Assembly (NCBI GenBank): GCA_964524145.1
Contig: CAZGCA010000004.1
Span: 1 to 64,000 of the forward strand
Length of the DNA stretch: 64,000 nt
Source of the DNA: CAZGCA01 sp964524145
GTDB taxonomy: Bacteria; Hydrogenedentota; CAZGCA01
Direction: 5' to 3'
Shown here: piece after piece, positions 1 to 12,124 of the stretch
Layout: every line of letters starts with the position of its first letter
How positions within the stretch are numbered: the first letter of the stretch is position 1
The notes under the pieces: generated by a model
Told to the model about the DNA's origin: nothing
Seen by the model: the letters and a program-made list of their open reading frames with translations, nothing else
Databases searched by the model: none
Program-made: the position numbers and the translations under genes

Positions 1-65
1 TCGACGTGACCTATCGTGCCAATGTTTACATGCGGCTTTGTCCGCTCGAACTTCTCCTTCGCCAT
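1..65 (-). CDS. tuf: Elongation factor Tu, N-terminal fragment (cut by window edge)
   Basis: The reverse strand reads MAKEKFERTKPHVNIGTIGH from an ATG at 65, which is the standard EF-Tu amino terminus leading into the first GTP-binding motif. EF-Tu delivers aminoacyl-tRNA to the ribosome in the cytoplasm. Only about 21 codons are present; the rest lies outside the window. An AGGGAGA ribosome binding site precedes the ATG, and fusA ends only 30 bases upstream, so this is the last visible gene of the rpsL-rpsG-fusA-tuf operon. Confidence 0.96.
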   Translation of the reverse strand, partial: MAKEKFERTKPHVNIGTIGHV

Positions 66-95
66 GACAACTGTCTCCCTGTTAACGAGCCTAAG

Positions 96-2174
96 CTACA
101 AACCCACTATCCTCTCAACGATACGATTGGATAACTCGGACGGTACCTGCCGATAGTTCTCAAACTGCATCGTGTACGAGGCCCGGCCCTGAGTTCTCGA
201 CCGCAAATCCGTTGCATACCCGAACATCTCTGCGAGCGGCACCGTCGCTCGCACCACCTGCGAACCACCGCGCTGTTCCGTGCCCAGAATCTTTCCGCGG
301 CGCATGTTGAAATCGTTTATCACGTCGCCCGTATGCTGTTCCGGTGTCACCACTTCGACAGACATTATTGGCTCCAGAAGCACGGGTTCGGCGCGTCTGA
401 CACCGTCACGCAACGCCATGACTCCTGCAATACGGAAGGCAAGCTCCGAGGAGTCTACCTCGTGATACGACCCATCAAGCAGGACGGCCTTGAGATCCAC
501 TATCGGATAACCCGCCACTGCTCCGCCTTCCAATGTCTCGCGGATACCGGCTTCAATGGCCGGGATGAACTGCCTCGGAATCGTACCGCCCGTTACCTGG
601 TTCTCGAAAACGAAGCCCGACCCCGGCTCGCCCGGCTCCAGTAACAACTTGACGTGGCCGTACTGGCCCCGCCCGCCGGTCTGTTTTATGAACTTGCCCT
701 CGGTCTCGACGGGCACGGTTATCGCCTCGCGGTATGCAACCTGCGGCTTGCCAACGTTCGCGCACACACCGTACTCTCGCAACATTCTTTCCACGATGAT
801 TTCTAGATGCAGCTCGCCCATCCCCGATATTATTGTCTGGCCGGTTTCGTCGTCGAACTTCACCTTGAACGTCGGATCTTCCTCGGCCAACCGCGCAAGC
901 GCCACGTCCATCTTGTCCTGGTCAGCCCGGGTTCTCGGCTCTATGGCGACCGAGATCACTGGTTTGGGAAATCTCATCAACTCAAGCTGAATGTGGTGTT
1001 TCGGATCACACAGCGTATCGCCGGTAACGGTCTTCTTCGGCCCCAGGATCGCCACGATGTCGCCAGTGAATGCCTCTTGAATCTCTTCTCTATCGTTTGC
1101 GTGCATCCGTAACAGTCTCGACACGCGTTCCTTGCGCCCGATGGTAGGGTTGTACACCTGATCGCCTTTCCGCAGCACCCCCGAGTAGACTCTCGCGAAC
1201 ATGAGCTTCCCATGAGCGTCGGACATCATTTTGAATACCAGAGCGGAAAGCGGCTCGCTGTCCGAAGGCTTTCTCTGCAGGGGCTGGCCGCTCTTGGGCT
1301 TCTCTCCTTCGACGGGAGGCTTATCAATAGGCGACGGCAGGTAGTCAACCACGGCGTCGAGCATTAACTGAACGCCTTTGTTCCTGAGTGCGGCACCACA
1401 CAGCACCGGACATATCTTGGCCTTGAGCGTGCCGGCCCGAACGGACCTTCTGAGCTCAGCACCGGTAATGGGTTTCCCTTCGAGGAATTTCGTCAGCACC
1501 TCGTCGCAGAACTCCGCGGCTTGCTCGACCAGCTTCTCGTGATACTCTGCTGCGAGTTGCGCCATCTCGTTCGGGATCTCGCCTGTCCTGTACTGCGTAC
1601 CGAGCTCGTCTTCGTCGTAAAACCTTGCCTTCATATCGACAAGGTCCACTACGCCCGCGAAGCTCTCTTCCAATCCGATTGGCAACTGCATCACAATAGG
1701 TGTCGCGCCCAACCGCGTGTGCATCATCTCGACTGCCTGGAAGAAATCCGCACCGGTTCTGTCCATCTTGTTGATAAGAGCTATCCTGGGTACTTTGTAC
1801 TTGTCGGCCTGGCGCCAGACCGTCTCAGACTGAGGCTCGACACCCCCAACTGCGCAGAAAACCGCTACCGCTCCGTCGAGGACCCTCAAGCTTCGCTCGA
1901 CTTCAACCGTGAAGTCAACGTGTCCGGGTGTATCGATTATGTTGATTACGCAGTCGCGCCAATCGCACGTGGTTGCCGCCGAGGTTATGGTGATGCCCCG
2001 CTCTTTCTCCTGGTCCATCCAGTCCATCTCGGCGGCACCATGGTGCACCTCGCCCATCCTGTGAGTCTTGCCCGTGTAGTACAACACGCGCTCGGTCACC
2101 GTGGTCTTGCCCGCATCTATATGGGCCATAATCCCGATATTGCGGACTGTTTCTAAAGGTTGTACGCGCGCCAC
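96..2174 (-). CDS. fusA: Elongation factor G
   Basis: Translocation GTPase EF-G, 692 residues, a normal length for the family. The P-loop AHIDAGKTT lies near residues 17-25, followed by the switch region RGITITSAATT, the G3 motif DTPGH and the G4 motif NKMD. The later domains include GMGELHLEI and the domain IV segment GGRGQYGHV. It catalyses ribosomal translocation after peptide-bond formation. The start codon is GTG at 2174, chosen because MARVQPLETVRNIGIMAHID matches the usual EF-G start. It sits between rpsG (98 bases upstream) and tuf (30 bases downstream) in the classical str operon order, and is very probably co-transcribed from the rpsL promoter. Nothing is unusual in the conserved motifs. 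Confidence 0.98.
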   Translation of the reverse strand: MARVQPLETVRNIGIMAHIDAGKTTVTERVLYYTGKTHRMGEVHHGAAEMDWMDQEKERGITITSAATTCDWRDCVINIIDTPGHVDFTVEVERSLRVLDGAVAVFCAVGGVEPQSETVWRQADKYKVPRIALINKMDRTGADFFQAVEMMHTRLGATPIVMQLPIGLEESFAGVVDLVDMKARFYDEDELGTQYRTGEIPNEMAQLAAEYHEKLVEQAAEFCDEVLTKFLEGKPITGAELRRSVRAGTLKAKICPVLCGAALRNKGVQLMLDAVVDYLPSPIDKPPVEGEKPKSGQPLQRKPSDSEPLSALVFKMMSDAHGKLMFARVYSGVLRKGDQVYNPTIGRKERVSRLLRMHANDREEIQEAFTGDIVAILGPKKTVTGDTLCDPKHHIQLELMRFPKPVISVAIEPRTRADQDKMDVALARLAEEDPTFKVKFDDETGQTIISGMGELHLEIIVERMLREYGVCANVGKPQVAYREAITVPVETEGKFIKQTGGRGQYGHVKLLLEPGEPGSGFVFENQVTGGTIPRQFIPAIEAGIRETLEGGAVAGYPIVDLKAVLLDGSYHEVDSSELAFRIAGVMALRDGVRRAEPVLLEPIMSVEVVTPEQHTGDVINDFNMRRGKILGTEQRGGSQVVRATVPLAEMFGYATDLRSRTQGRASYTMQFENYRQVPSELSNRIVERIVGL

Positions 2175-2272
2175 GTTCTCGATATCCCTTCAGCACCACT
2201 CGAGCGTATCGTCGGAGGGGGCTGTGCCGCATCCGACGCAGTCAACTGCACTCGCTACCCTATGACAACAGA

Positions 2273-2743
2273 TCACCATCTATAGTGCGCAAACGCCTTG
2301 TTCGATTCAGCCATGCGGTGCGTATCCTGCTTCTTCTTTACCGCACCACCCTGGTTGTTATATGCATCCATCAGCTCGCCCGCGAGCCGTTCCCTCATCG
2401 TCTTCTCACCGCGGTCCCGCGCAAAATCCCGTATCCAGCGCATGGCCAGGCTCCAGCTTCTGTCCGACTGTACTTCTATCGGTACCTGGTAGGTCGCCCC
2501 GCCGACGCGACGCGACTTCACCTGGAGCATGGGCTTGACATTGTTAATGGCCTGGTCGAACACTTTGAGCGGGTCCTCGTTCATTCGTTCCTGAATGATG
2601 TCGAGCGCACCGTATACTATTCGCTCACTCAGGCTCTTCTTGCCCTTGGTCATCAACGTATTGACGAACTGAGAGATCCTGACGCTCTGATACTTCGGGT
2701 CCGACCGCGGAACCCGTTTCTGTGGAACCTTTCGCCGTGCCAT
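2273..2743 (-). CDS. rpsG: 30S ribosomal protein S7
   Basis: Small-subunit protein S7, which nucleates assembly of the 30S head by binding the 3' major domain of 16S rRNA. The protein is 156 residues, the usual length, beginning MARRKVPQKR and ending KAFAHYRW. The motif GGATYQVPIEV is the diagnostic S7 signature. The same frame is open further upstream to 2968, but that extension overlaps rpsL and has no S7 similarity, so the ATG at 2743 is the real start. It follows rpsL by 28 bases and precedes fusA. Confidence 0.97.
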   Translation of the reverse strand: MARRKVPQKRVPRSDPKYQSVRISQFVNTLMTKGKKSLSERIVYGALDIIQERMNEDPLKVFDQAINNVKPMLQVKSRRVGGATYQVPIEVQSDRSWSLAMRWIRDFARDRGEKTMRERLAGELMDAYNNQGGAVKKKQDTHRMAESNKAFAHYRW

Positions 2744-2771
2744 TACGTGTTGTCGATCCTTGCCCTCTGTT

Positions 2772-3143
2772 CTACCCGGGTTTCTTTGTCCCGTACCTTG
2801 ACCGGCTGCGCCGTCTGTCCTCGACCCCTGCCGTGTCGAGCGTTCCACGAATAACGTGGTAGCGCACTCCTGGCAGATCCTTGACGCGGCCCCCCTCAAC
2901 GAGCACAACCGAGTGCTCTTGGAGGTTGTGGCCCACCCCTGGTATGTAGCAGTTGACCTCGATACCATTGGTCAGCCTCACGCGCGCGACCTTGCGCAAC
3001 GCAGAGTTCGGCTTCTTCGGAGTCTGCGTCGCCACCTTGGTGCAAACACCGCGCCTCTGCGGGCATCGAGCCAGTGCGGGCGATTTCGATCTATGCCGCA
3101 TCTTTTTACGGCCTTTACGCACTAATTGATTTGCTGTCGGCAC
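2772..3143 (-). CDS. rpsL: 30S ribosomal protein S12
   Basis: S12 acts in decoding at the A site. The protein has 123 residues, starting MPTANQLVRKGR and ending SRYGTKKPG. The streptomycin-target loop TPKKPNSALRK and the segment PGVGHNLQEHSVV are intact with the wild-type lysine, so no streptomycin-resistance substitution is visible at that lysine. The start is GTG at 3143, preceded by a strong GGAGG seven bases upstream. It is the first gene of the rpsL-rpsG-fusA-tuf unit and has its own promoter just upstream. Confidence 0.98.
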   Translation of the reverse strand: MPTANQLVRKGRKKMRHRSKSPALARCPQRRGVCTKVATQTPKKPNSALRKVARVRLTNGIEVNCYIPGVGHNLQEHSVVLVEGGRVKDLPGVRYHVIRGTLDTAGVEDRRRSRSRYGTKKPG

Positions 3144-3201
3144 AAAAAATCCTCCGCAAAAGAACTATACGGAATTGTAATTCTCAGCCACAAAGCCTGC
3201 T

Positions 3202-3230
3202 AGTGTAACACGAAATCCCATATTCGTCAA
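3202..3230 (-). promoter_or_regulatory. Sigma-70-type promoter for the rpsL operon
   Basis: On the reverse strand TTGACG (3225-3230) and TACACT (3202-3207) are separated by exactly 17 bases. Transcription would begin near 3195, giving a leader of about 50 bases before the GTG of rpsL. It lies in the 149-base gap between rpoC and rpsL, so rpsL-rpsG-fusA-tuf can be expressed separately from rpoBC. This is read from sequence only. Confidence 0.8.
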
Positions 3231-3292
3231 GGGCAAGAAGCATGCTTTTTTTTGGTTACCGTCTTTTCCGACTATCGGTTCGACAACCGAGA

Positions 3293-7348
<4,056 letters not shown>

Positions 7349-7351
7349 GGC

Positions 7352-10300
7352 TTATTCCTCCTCTATGCCGAGCCCGTCGGCATCCCCGTCAACCTTCACC
7401 CATTTGCCAACGTTGAGACACAGACTTTGCAGTTCCTTGACAAGAACATTGAACGACTCCGGTGTGCCCGCCTCCAATTCCTTCTCGCCCTTGACTATCC
7501 CCTCGTACGCCTTCGTTCTGCCGGCAACGTCATCGGACTTTATGGTCAGCATTTCCTGCAATGTGTGCGCCGCACCGTACGCTTGGAGTGCCCACACCTC
7601 CATTTCGCCAAAGCGCTGCCCTCCCCTCTGGGCTTTGCCGCCCAGAGGTTGCTGCGTGACCAGCGAATACGGGCCGATAGCTCGCGCATGTATCTTGTCG
7701 TCCACGAGATGGATCAGCTTCATCATATACATGTTGCCAACCGTTACCTCGCGGTCGAACGGCTCGCCGGTTCGCCCGTCGAACAGCATGATTTTGCCGC
7801 TCTCGGGCAACCCAGCCTTTCCCAGATACTCCGCGATCTCGGATTCGGGCGCTCCACTGAAAACCGGCGAAGCGAACGTGACGCCAAGCTCTTTCGCCGC
7901 CCAGCCAAGGTGTGTCTCGAGTATCTGACCGACGTTCATCCGCGACGGCACTCCGAGGGGGTTGAGCACTATCTCCACGGGCGTTCCGTCCGGCAGAAAC
8001 GGCATGTCCTCTTCCGGGAGTATCTTTGCGACAACGCCCTTGTTGCCGTGTCGGCCGGCTATCTTGTCGCCCACCGAGAGCTTTCGCTTCGTGGCGACAA
8101 ACACCCGGACCTTCTTGTTAACGCCGGGCAGCAGTTCATCGCCTTTCTTCAAATTGGTGATCTTCGAATCTCTCAGACTTTCGAGCTTCTCGACCTCCGA
8201 TATCGCCCGTGCCACGAGGGCTCCCCTCTTTGCGTCTGTCTTGGCGTCGCTTACGCGAAGGGTGTCCAACGCCCTGAGTTTGTTCAGGTCAAGCGTTCCG
8301 GAGAAATGTTTCTGCCGCACCTTTAGGCCTGCTTTGAACAGCAGGTCGCCCGTCGCACGATCTGCAACATCGTTTTCTATCCCGCAGCCGACGAGCATCT
8401 CCTTGAGAAGCTTCTTTGCCCGGTCGGTTATCCGTTCTATGCGCTCGCCGTATTCCTGTTCAGCCCTCGCGACCTCGCGATTCAAGGCTGTCCTTGACTC
8501 CTTGTCGCGGGGGCGTTCTTTGCGGCTGAAAACCTGTACGTCGACAACCACACCTTCCACCCCGGGGCGTACGACCATCGACGCATCCTTGACATCCTCG
8601 GCCTTCTCGCCGAATATCGCGCGCAGCAGCTTCTCCTCCGGAGCAAGCTCGGTCTCGCCCTTGGGCGTCACTTTGCCGACGAGAATGTCGCCCGGACGCA
8701 CCTCCGCGCCTACACGTATTACACCCTCTTCGTCCAGATCCTTGAGTGCTTCCTCACTGACACTTGGTATGTCGCGAGTGATCTCTTCTGGGCCAAGCTT
8801 GGTATCGCGCGCCTCGGTCTCGAAGACCTCGATATGCACCGACGTGAAGATGTCGTCCTTGATGACCTTCTCGCTCATGAGGATCGCGTCCTCAAAGTTG
8901 TAGCCTTCCCATGGCATGAACGCGACCAGAAGGTTCTTTCCCAAGGCCAATTCTTCGTGATCGGTAGCGCTTCCGTCGGCGATCGCCTGGTCTGCCTTAA
9001 CCTTCTGCCCCTCTCGGACTATCGGTCTCTGGTTGATACACGTGTTCTGGTTCGAGCGGACAAACTTCTTGAGACGGTAGACGTCTTCCCCCATTCCGAA
9101 CGGGTCGGCATCCATGTTCCGCCTGCCCGTGTGGCGGATGACTATCATCTCCGCATCAACATATTCCACAACGCCGCTGTGCTTTGCGAGAACAACAGCT
9201 CCTGAGTTGCGCGCCACGATCGACTCCATCCCCGTACCGATAAGCGGTGCTTCGCTTGTCAATAACGGAACCGCCTGGCGTTGCATGTTTGAACCCATCA
9301 GCGCACGGTTCGCGTCATCGTGCTCCAGAAACGGCACAAGCGCCGTCGCCACGCTTACAAGCTGTTTGGGCGAGACGTCCATGTAATCCACAGCCTCCGG
9401 CGAGACCTCGGGATACTCGTTCTGATACCGTGCCAGCACCGTTTCGGAGGTGAATCGGCCCTTCGCGTCGATCGGCGAGTTCGCTTGGGCTATCGTGTAC
9501 CTGCCTTCGTCGTACGCCGAGAGGTACTCGATCTGGTGCGTCACGCGCCCCCTCTTCACCTTGCGGTAGGGTGTCTCGATGAACCCGTACTCGTTCACAC
9601 GAGCGTAAGTCGACAACGAGGCCATCAGGCCAATGTTCGGCCCTTCCGGCGTCTCGATAGGACATATACGCCCGTAGTGCGTCAGGTGAACGTCGCGAAC
9701 CTCGAACGTGGCCCGGTCACGGCTGAGGCCACCCGGCCCCAACGCGCTCAGCCTGCGCTGGTGGGTAAGCTCGGCAAGCGGGTTCGTCTGGTCCATGAAG
9801 TGCGACAACTGGCTGCGTCCAAAGAAGTCTTTGATCACAGCACTGACCGGTTTCGGATTGACCAGCGTCTGCGGTGTCAGGGTGGCAGTGTCCTGGAAAT
9901 TCATCCGTTCCCGTATCGTTCTTTCCATGCGCACAAGGCCGATTCTCACCTGGTTGGCAAGCAGCTCGCCAACCGATCTCACACGCCTGTTGCCCAGATG
10001 ATCTATGTCGTCCAGCATACCCTTGCCGTTCTTCAGTCCTACCAGGTAGCGCAACGTCGCGACCACGTCTTCCTTGGACAGCGTCTGCACTCCAATGGGC
10101 ACGTCTATGTTCAGCTTGCGGTTGATCTTGTAACGGCCAACTGGAGCGAGAAAGTACCGCGCCTGATCAAAGAACAGACGGTTGAACAACGTGCGCGCCG
10201 TTCCTATGGTCGCCGGGTCGCCGGGTCGCATGTGCCGGTATATCTCTATGAGCGCGTCCTCTTCGCTCGCGGTTTCATCGTGCTGCAAGGTCGTTATGAT

Positions 10301-11503
10301 CGAGATGTCCTGAGCCTCGCTTTCCAGACTGACCAGTCTGAGCTTCTTGATACCGTTCTCGCGAATCTCGTCCAGCAGCGGCGGGGTCACCAGCGTCTTG
10401 CTTTCGGCGATGATCTCGCCTGTCTCGGTGTTGATGACGTCGGCCGCAAGAATACCGGGTGCCTCCGTACCGGATATCTCCTCGATTGGTATGCGTTTCC
10501 GTTTCTTGGGCTTGGTGACAATCTTCACTGTCGTCTCTTCAAGTTCTAGCTCTATCTTCTCTCTGTCTCCGCCTTCCGGCGCTAAATTCGGTGCGTCGCT
10601 CACCGTGAGGACCTTGATCTTATTCTCGCGAAGCTCGTCAAGAACCTTCTTGGTCAATTCCGTTTTCTTGTGTGCGACAATCTTCTTTTTCTTATCCGGG
10701 TTCTTGGTGTCCGGACACTCCACGTCTTTTGCAAGCTTGCTGCCCAATATTCTTCGGACAGGCACGTGCCTGTCGCCCATCAGCACCGTTTTTTGAGCGA
10801 GTTCCACCTCGACGGTATCGAAGAACAGACCGATGATCTCTTCGTCGGTCTCATAGCCGATCGCACGCAATATGATGGTTGCGAGCAGCTTCGAGCGACG
10901 ATCTATTTGCATGTACATAACTTCATTAATGTCGTACTCGAACTCCAACCACGCACCGCGGTACGGTATGACTCGTGCTGCCAAGAGCTTCCTGCCGCTC
11001 TGGTGGAGCTTCTCCTCAAAACTCACCCCGGGCGACTTGTGCAGTTGGCTCACCACAACTCGTTCAGCACCGTTGATGATGAACGTGCCGCTCTCCGTCA
11101 TAATGGGCAGATCGCCTAGAAATACATCCTGCTCCAGCATTGTACCCGGCGTAACTTCTCCCTCTTCGCCGTGGGATTCATGGACGACGAGCTTCAGCCG
11201 TGCCTTGAGCGGTCGGGAGAAGGTCAGCCCTCGCCTCTGGCATTCGTTGATGCTGTACTTGGGTGGACCAAAGGAGTAGTTGACAAACTCGAGCACCACC
11301 GAGCCGTCATGGGATTTTACCGGAAAAATGTCCTCAAAAATCCCTTGCAAGCCGGCGCTTGCTCGCTCCTCTGGCCTTCCGGCCATCTGAAGGAATCTCT
11401 CGTAAGATTCCGTTTGGATGGCTACCAAGCTCGGGATCGGTACCGGGTCCTGAAGCTTGCCGAGGTCTACTCTCAGACCGCTAGAGTTCGCAGACGATCT
11501 CAT
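7352..11503 (-). CDS. rpoB: DNA-directed RNA polymerase subunit beta
   Basis: Second catalytic subunit of RNA polymerase, about 1383 residues. The rifampicin pocket FFGRSQLSHFMDQTNPLAEL is intact and of sensitive type. Other landmarks are ALGPGGLSRDRA, GPNIGLMASL, GDKIAGRHGNKGVV and the C-terminal FGEMEVWALQAYGA. The frame is open to a GTG at 11518, but the ATG at 11503 has GAGGG nine bases upstream and is the likelier start. Insertions around residues 280-370 include lysine-rich stretches. No ribosomal stalk genes (rplJ/rplL) lie upstream; instead the gene has its own promoter and a divergent neighbour. Confidence 0.98.
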   Translation of the reverse strand: MRSSANSSGLRVDLGKLQDPVPIPSLVAIQTESYERFLQMAGRPEERASAGLQGIFEDIFPVKSHDGSVVLEFVNYSFGPPKYSINECQRRGLTFSRPLKARLKLVVHESHGEEGEVTPGTMLEQDVFLGDLPIMTESGTFIINGAERVVVSQLHKSPGVSFEEKLHQSGRKLLAARVIPYRGAWLEFEYDINEVMYMQIDRRSKLLATIILRAIGYETDEEIIGLFFDTVEVELAQKTVLMGDRHVPVRRILGSKLAKDVECPDTKNPDKKKKIVAHKKTELTKKVLDELRENKIKVLTVSDAPNLAPEGGDREKIELELEETTVKIVTKPKKRKRIPIEEISGTEAPGILAADVINTETGEIIAESKTLVTPPLLDEIRENGIKKLRLVSLESEAQDISIITTLQHDETASEEDALIEIYRHMRPGDPATIGTARTLFNRLFFDQARYFLAPVGRYKINRKLNIDVPIGVQTLSKEDVVATLRYLVGLKNGKGMLDDIDHLGNRRVRSVGELLANQVRIGLVRMERTIRERMNFQDTATLTPQTLVNPKPVSAVIKDFFGRSQLSHFMDQTNPLAELTHQRRLSALGPGGLSRDRATFEVRDVHLTHYGRICPIETPEGPNIGLMASLSTYARVNEYGFIETPYRKVKRGRVTHQIEYLSAYDEGRYTIAQANSPIDAKGRFTSETVLARYQNEYPEVSPEAVDYMDVSPKQLVSVATALVPFLEHDDANRALMGSNMQRQAVPLLTSEAPLIGTGMESIVARNSGAVVLAKHSGVVEYVDAEMIVIRHTGRRNMDADPFGMGEDVYRLKKFVRSNQNTCINQRPIVREGQKVKADQAIADGSATDHEELALGKNLLVAFMPWEGYNFEDAILMSEKVIKDDIFTSVHIEVFETEARDTKLGPEEITRDIPSVSEEALKDLDEEGVIRVGAEVRPGDILVGKVTPKGETELAPEEKLLRAIFGEKAEDVKDASMVVRPGVEGVVVDVQVFSRKERPRDKESRTALNREVARAEQEYGERIERITDRAKKLLKEMLVGCGIENDVADRATGDLLFKAGLKVRQKHFSGTLDLNKLRALDTLRVSDAKTDAKRGALVARAISEVEKLESLRDSKITNLKKGDELLPGVNKKVRVFVATKRKLSVGDKIAGRHGNKGVVAKILPEEDMPFLPDGTPVEIVLNPLGVPSRMNVGQILETHLGWAAKELGVTFASPVFSGAPESEIAEYLGKAGLPESGKIMLFDGRTGEPFDREVTVGNMYMMKLIHLVDDKIHARAIGPYSLVTQQPLGGKAQRGGQRFGEMEVWALQAYGAAHTLQEMLTIKSDDVAGRTKAYEGIVKGEKELEAGTPESFNVLVKELQSLCLNVGKWVKVDGDADGLGIEEE

Positions 11504-11602
11504 CCAGACTACCCTCACTCATTTGGTTTGACAGCCGTAACTCCCAAAAAAAACAAACGCACGGGGCGGTCCAGAGACACACCACCCCTCTCGAGGATCT
11601 TC

Positions 11603-11632
11603 AGTTTACCATAAACTGGCAATATTTGTCAA
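11603..11632 (-). promoter_or_regulatory. Promoter for rpoBC
   Basis: On the reverse strand TTGACA (11627-11632) and TAAACT (11603-11608) are 18 bases apart. The expected start of transcription is near 11597, about 90 bases before the rpoB ATG. The perfect -35 box and the position support it; the -10 box is weaker. Confidence 0.65.
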
Positions 11633-12124
11633 GTTCCGTTTTCCACAACCCAAAGACTACGCCCAACCGTGTTTGCTCCTTGACAGTTGTGTGCCTTCTC
11701 AGCTATGCTCTTCATAGTTTGGGAATTGTGTTGGCGCCGCTGTGTCGTGGAAAGATATGGGAGAGTCCACGCAGCCTTGATCCTTGTCCCTAGTGCCGTC
11801 GTTTCGTCGAGGGCGATGACCGTGGCCGCGCAGGCCATCATGGATTTCCGCGAGCTAAATACATGAACCTCGACTCGGCGCGCTATGAAGAAAGCCAGCG
11901 GCGAAATCAATGATATGGCCCGTTGGGAGTAAGTATTTTTGCCGCTAACGACTTGGAGGCAATGGATTTATCGAGCAAATTGCCTGTTTCAGGCTTTTCG
12001 GCTCAACAGAGAATGGGACACGACATAGGGGTGAGATGCCCGGGACGCACATCAGACAAGCGACGAGTGCTGCGCACGTGCGCGACACCATAATCGGGGG
12101 TGTTCATAGACCTCGGCAGAAGAA
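11633..12124. other. 492-base gap without a recognisable gene; possible plus-strand promoter at 11680-11709
   Basis: Between the rpoB promoter and the YfhO-like gene I find no convincing coding sequence; the 93-codon minus-strand open frame here resembles nothing I know. On the plus strand TTGACA (11680-11685) and TATGCT (11704-11709) are 18 bases apart and could drive the gene at 12125 with a leader of about 400 bases, or an untranslated RNA. I see no obvious terminator or repeat. Confidence 0.4.

Noticed and set aside
3273..3292. Hairpin CGGTT-GTCG-AACCG directly after the rpoC stop
   Set aside because: On the transcribed strand it is followed by an A-rich, not U-rich, tract, so it does not qualify as an intrinsic terminator.
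11629..11910. 93-codon minus-strand frame upstream of rpoB
   Set aside because: No ribosome binding site, no familiar motif, and it would run into the rpoB promoter; treated as chance.
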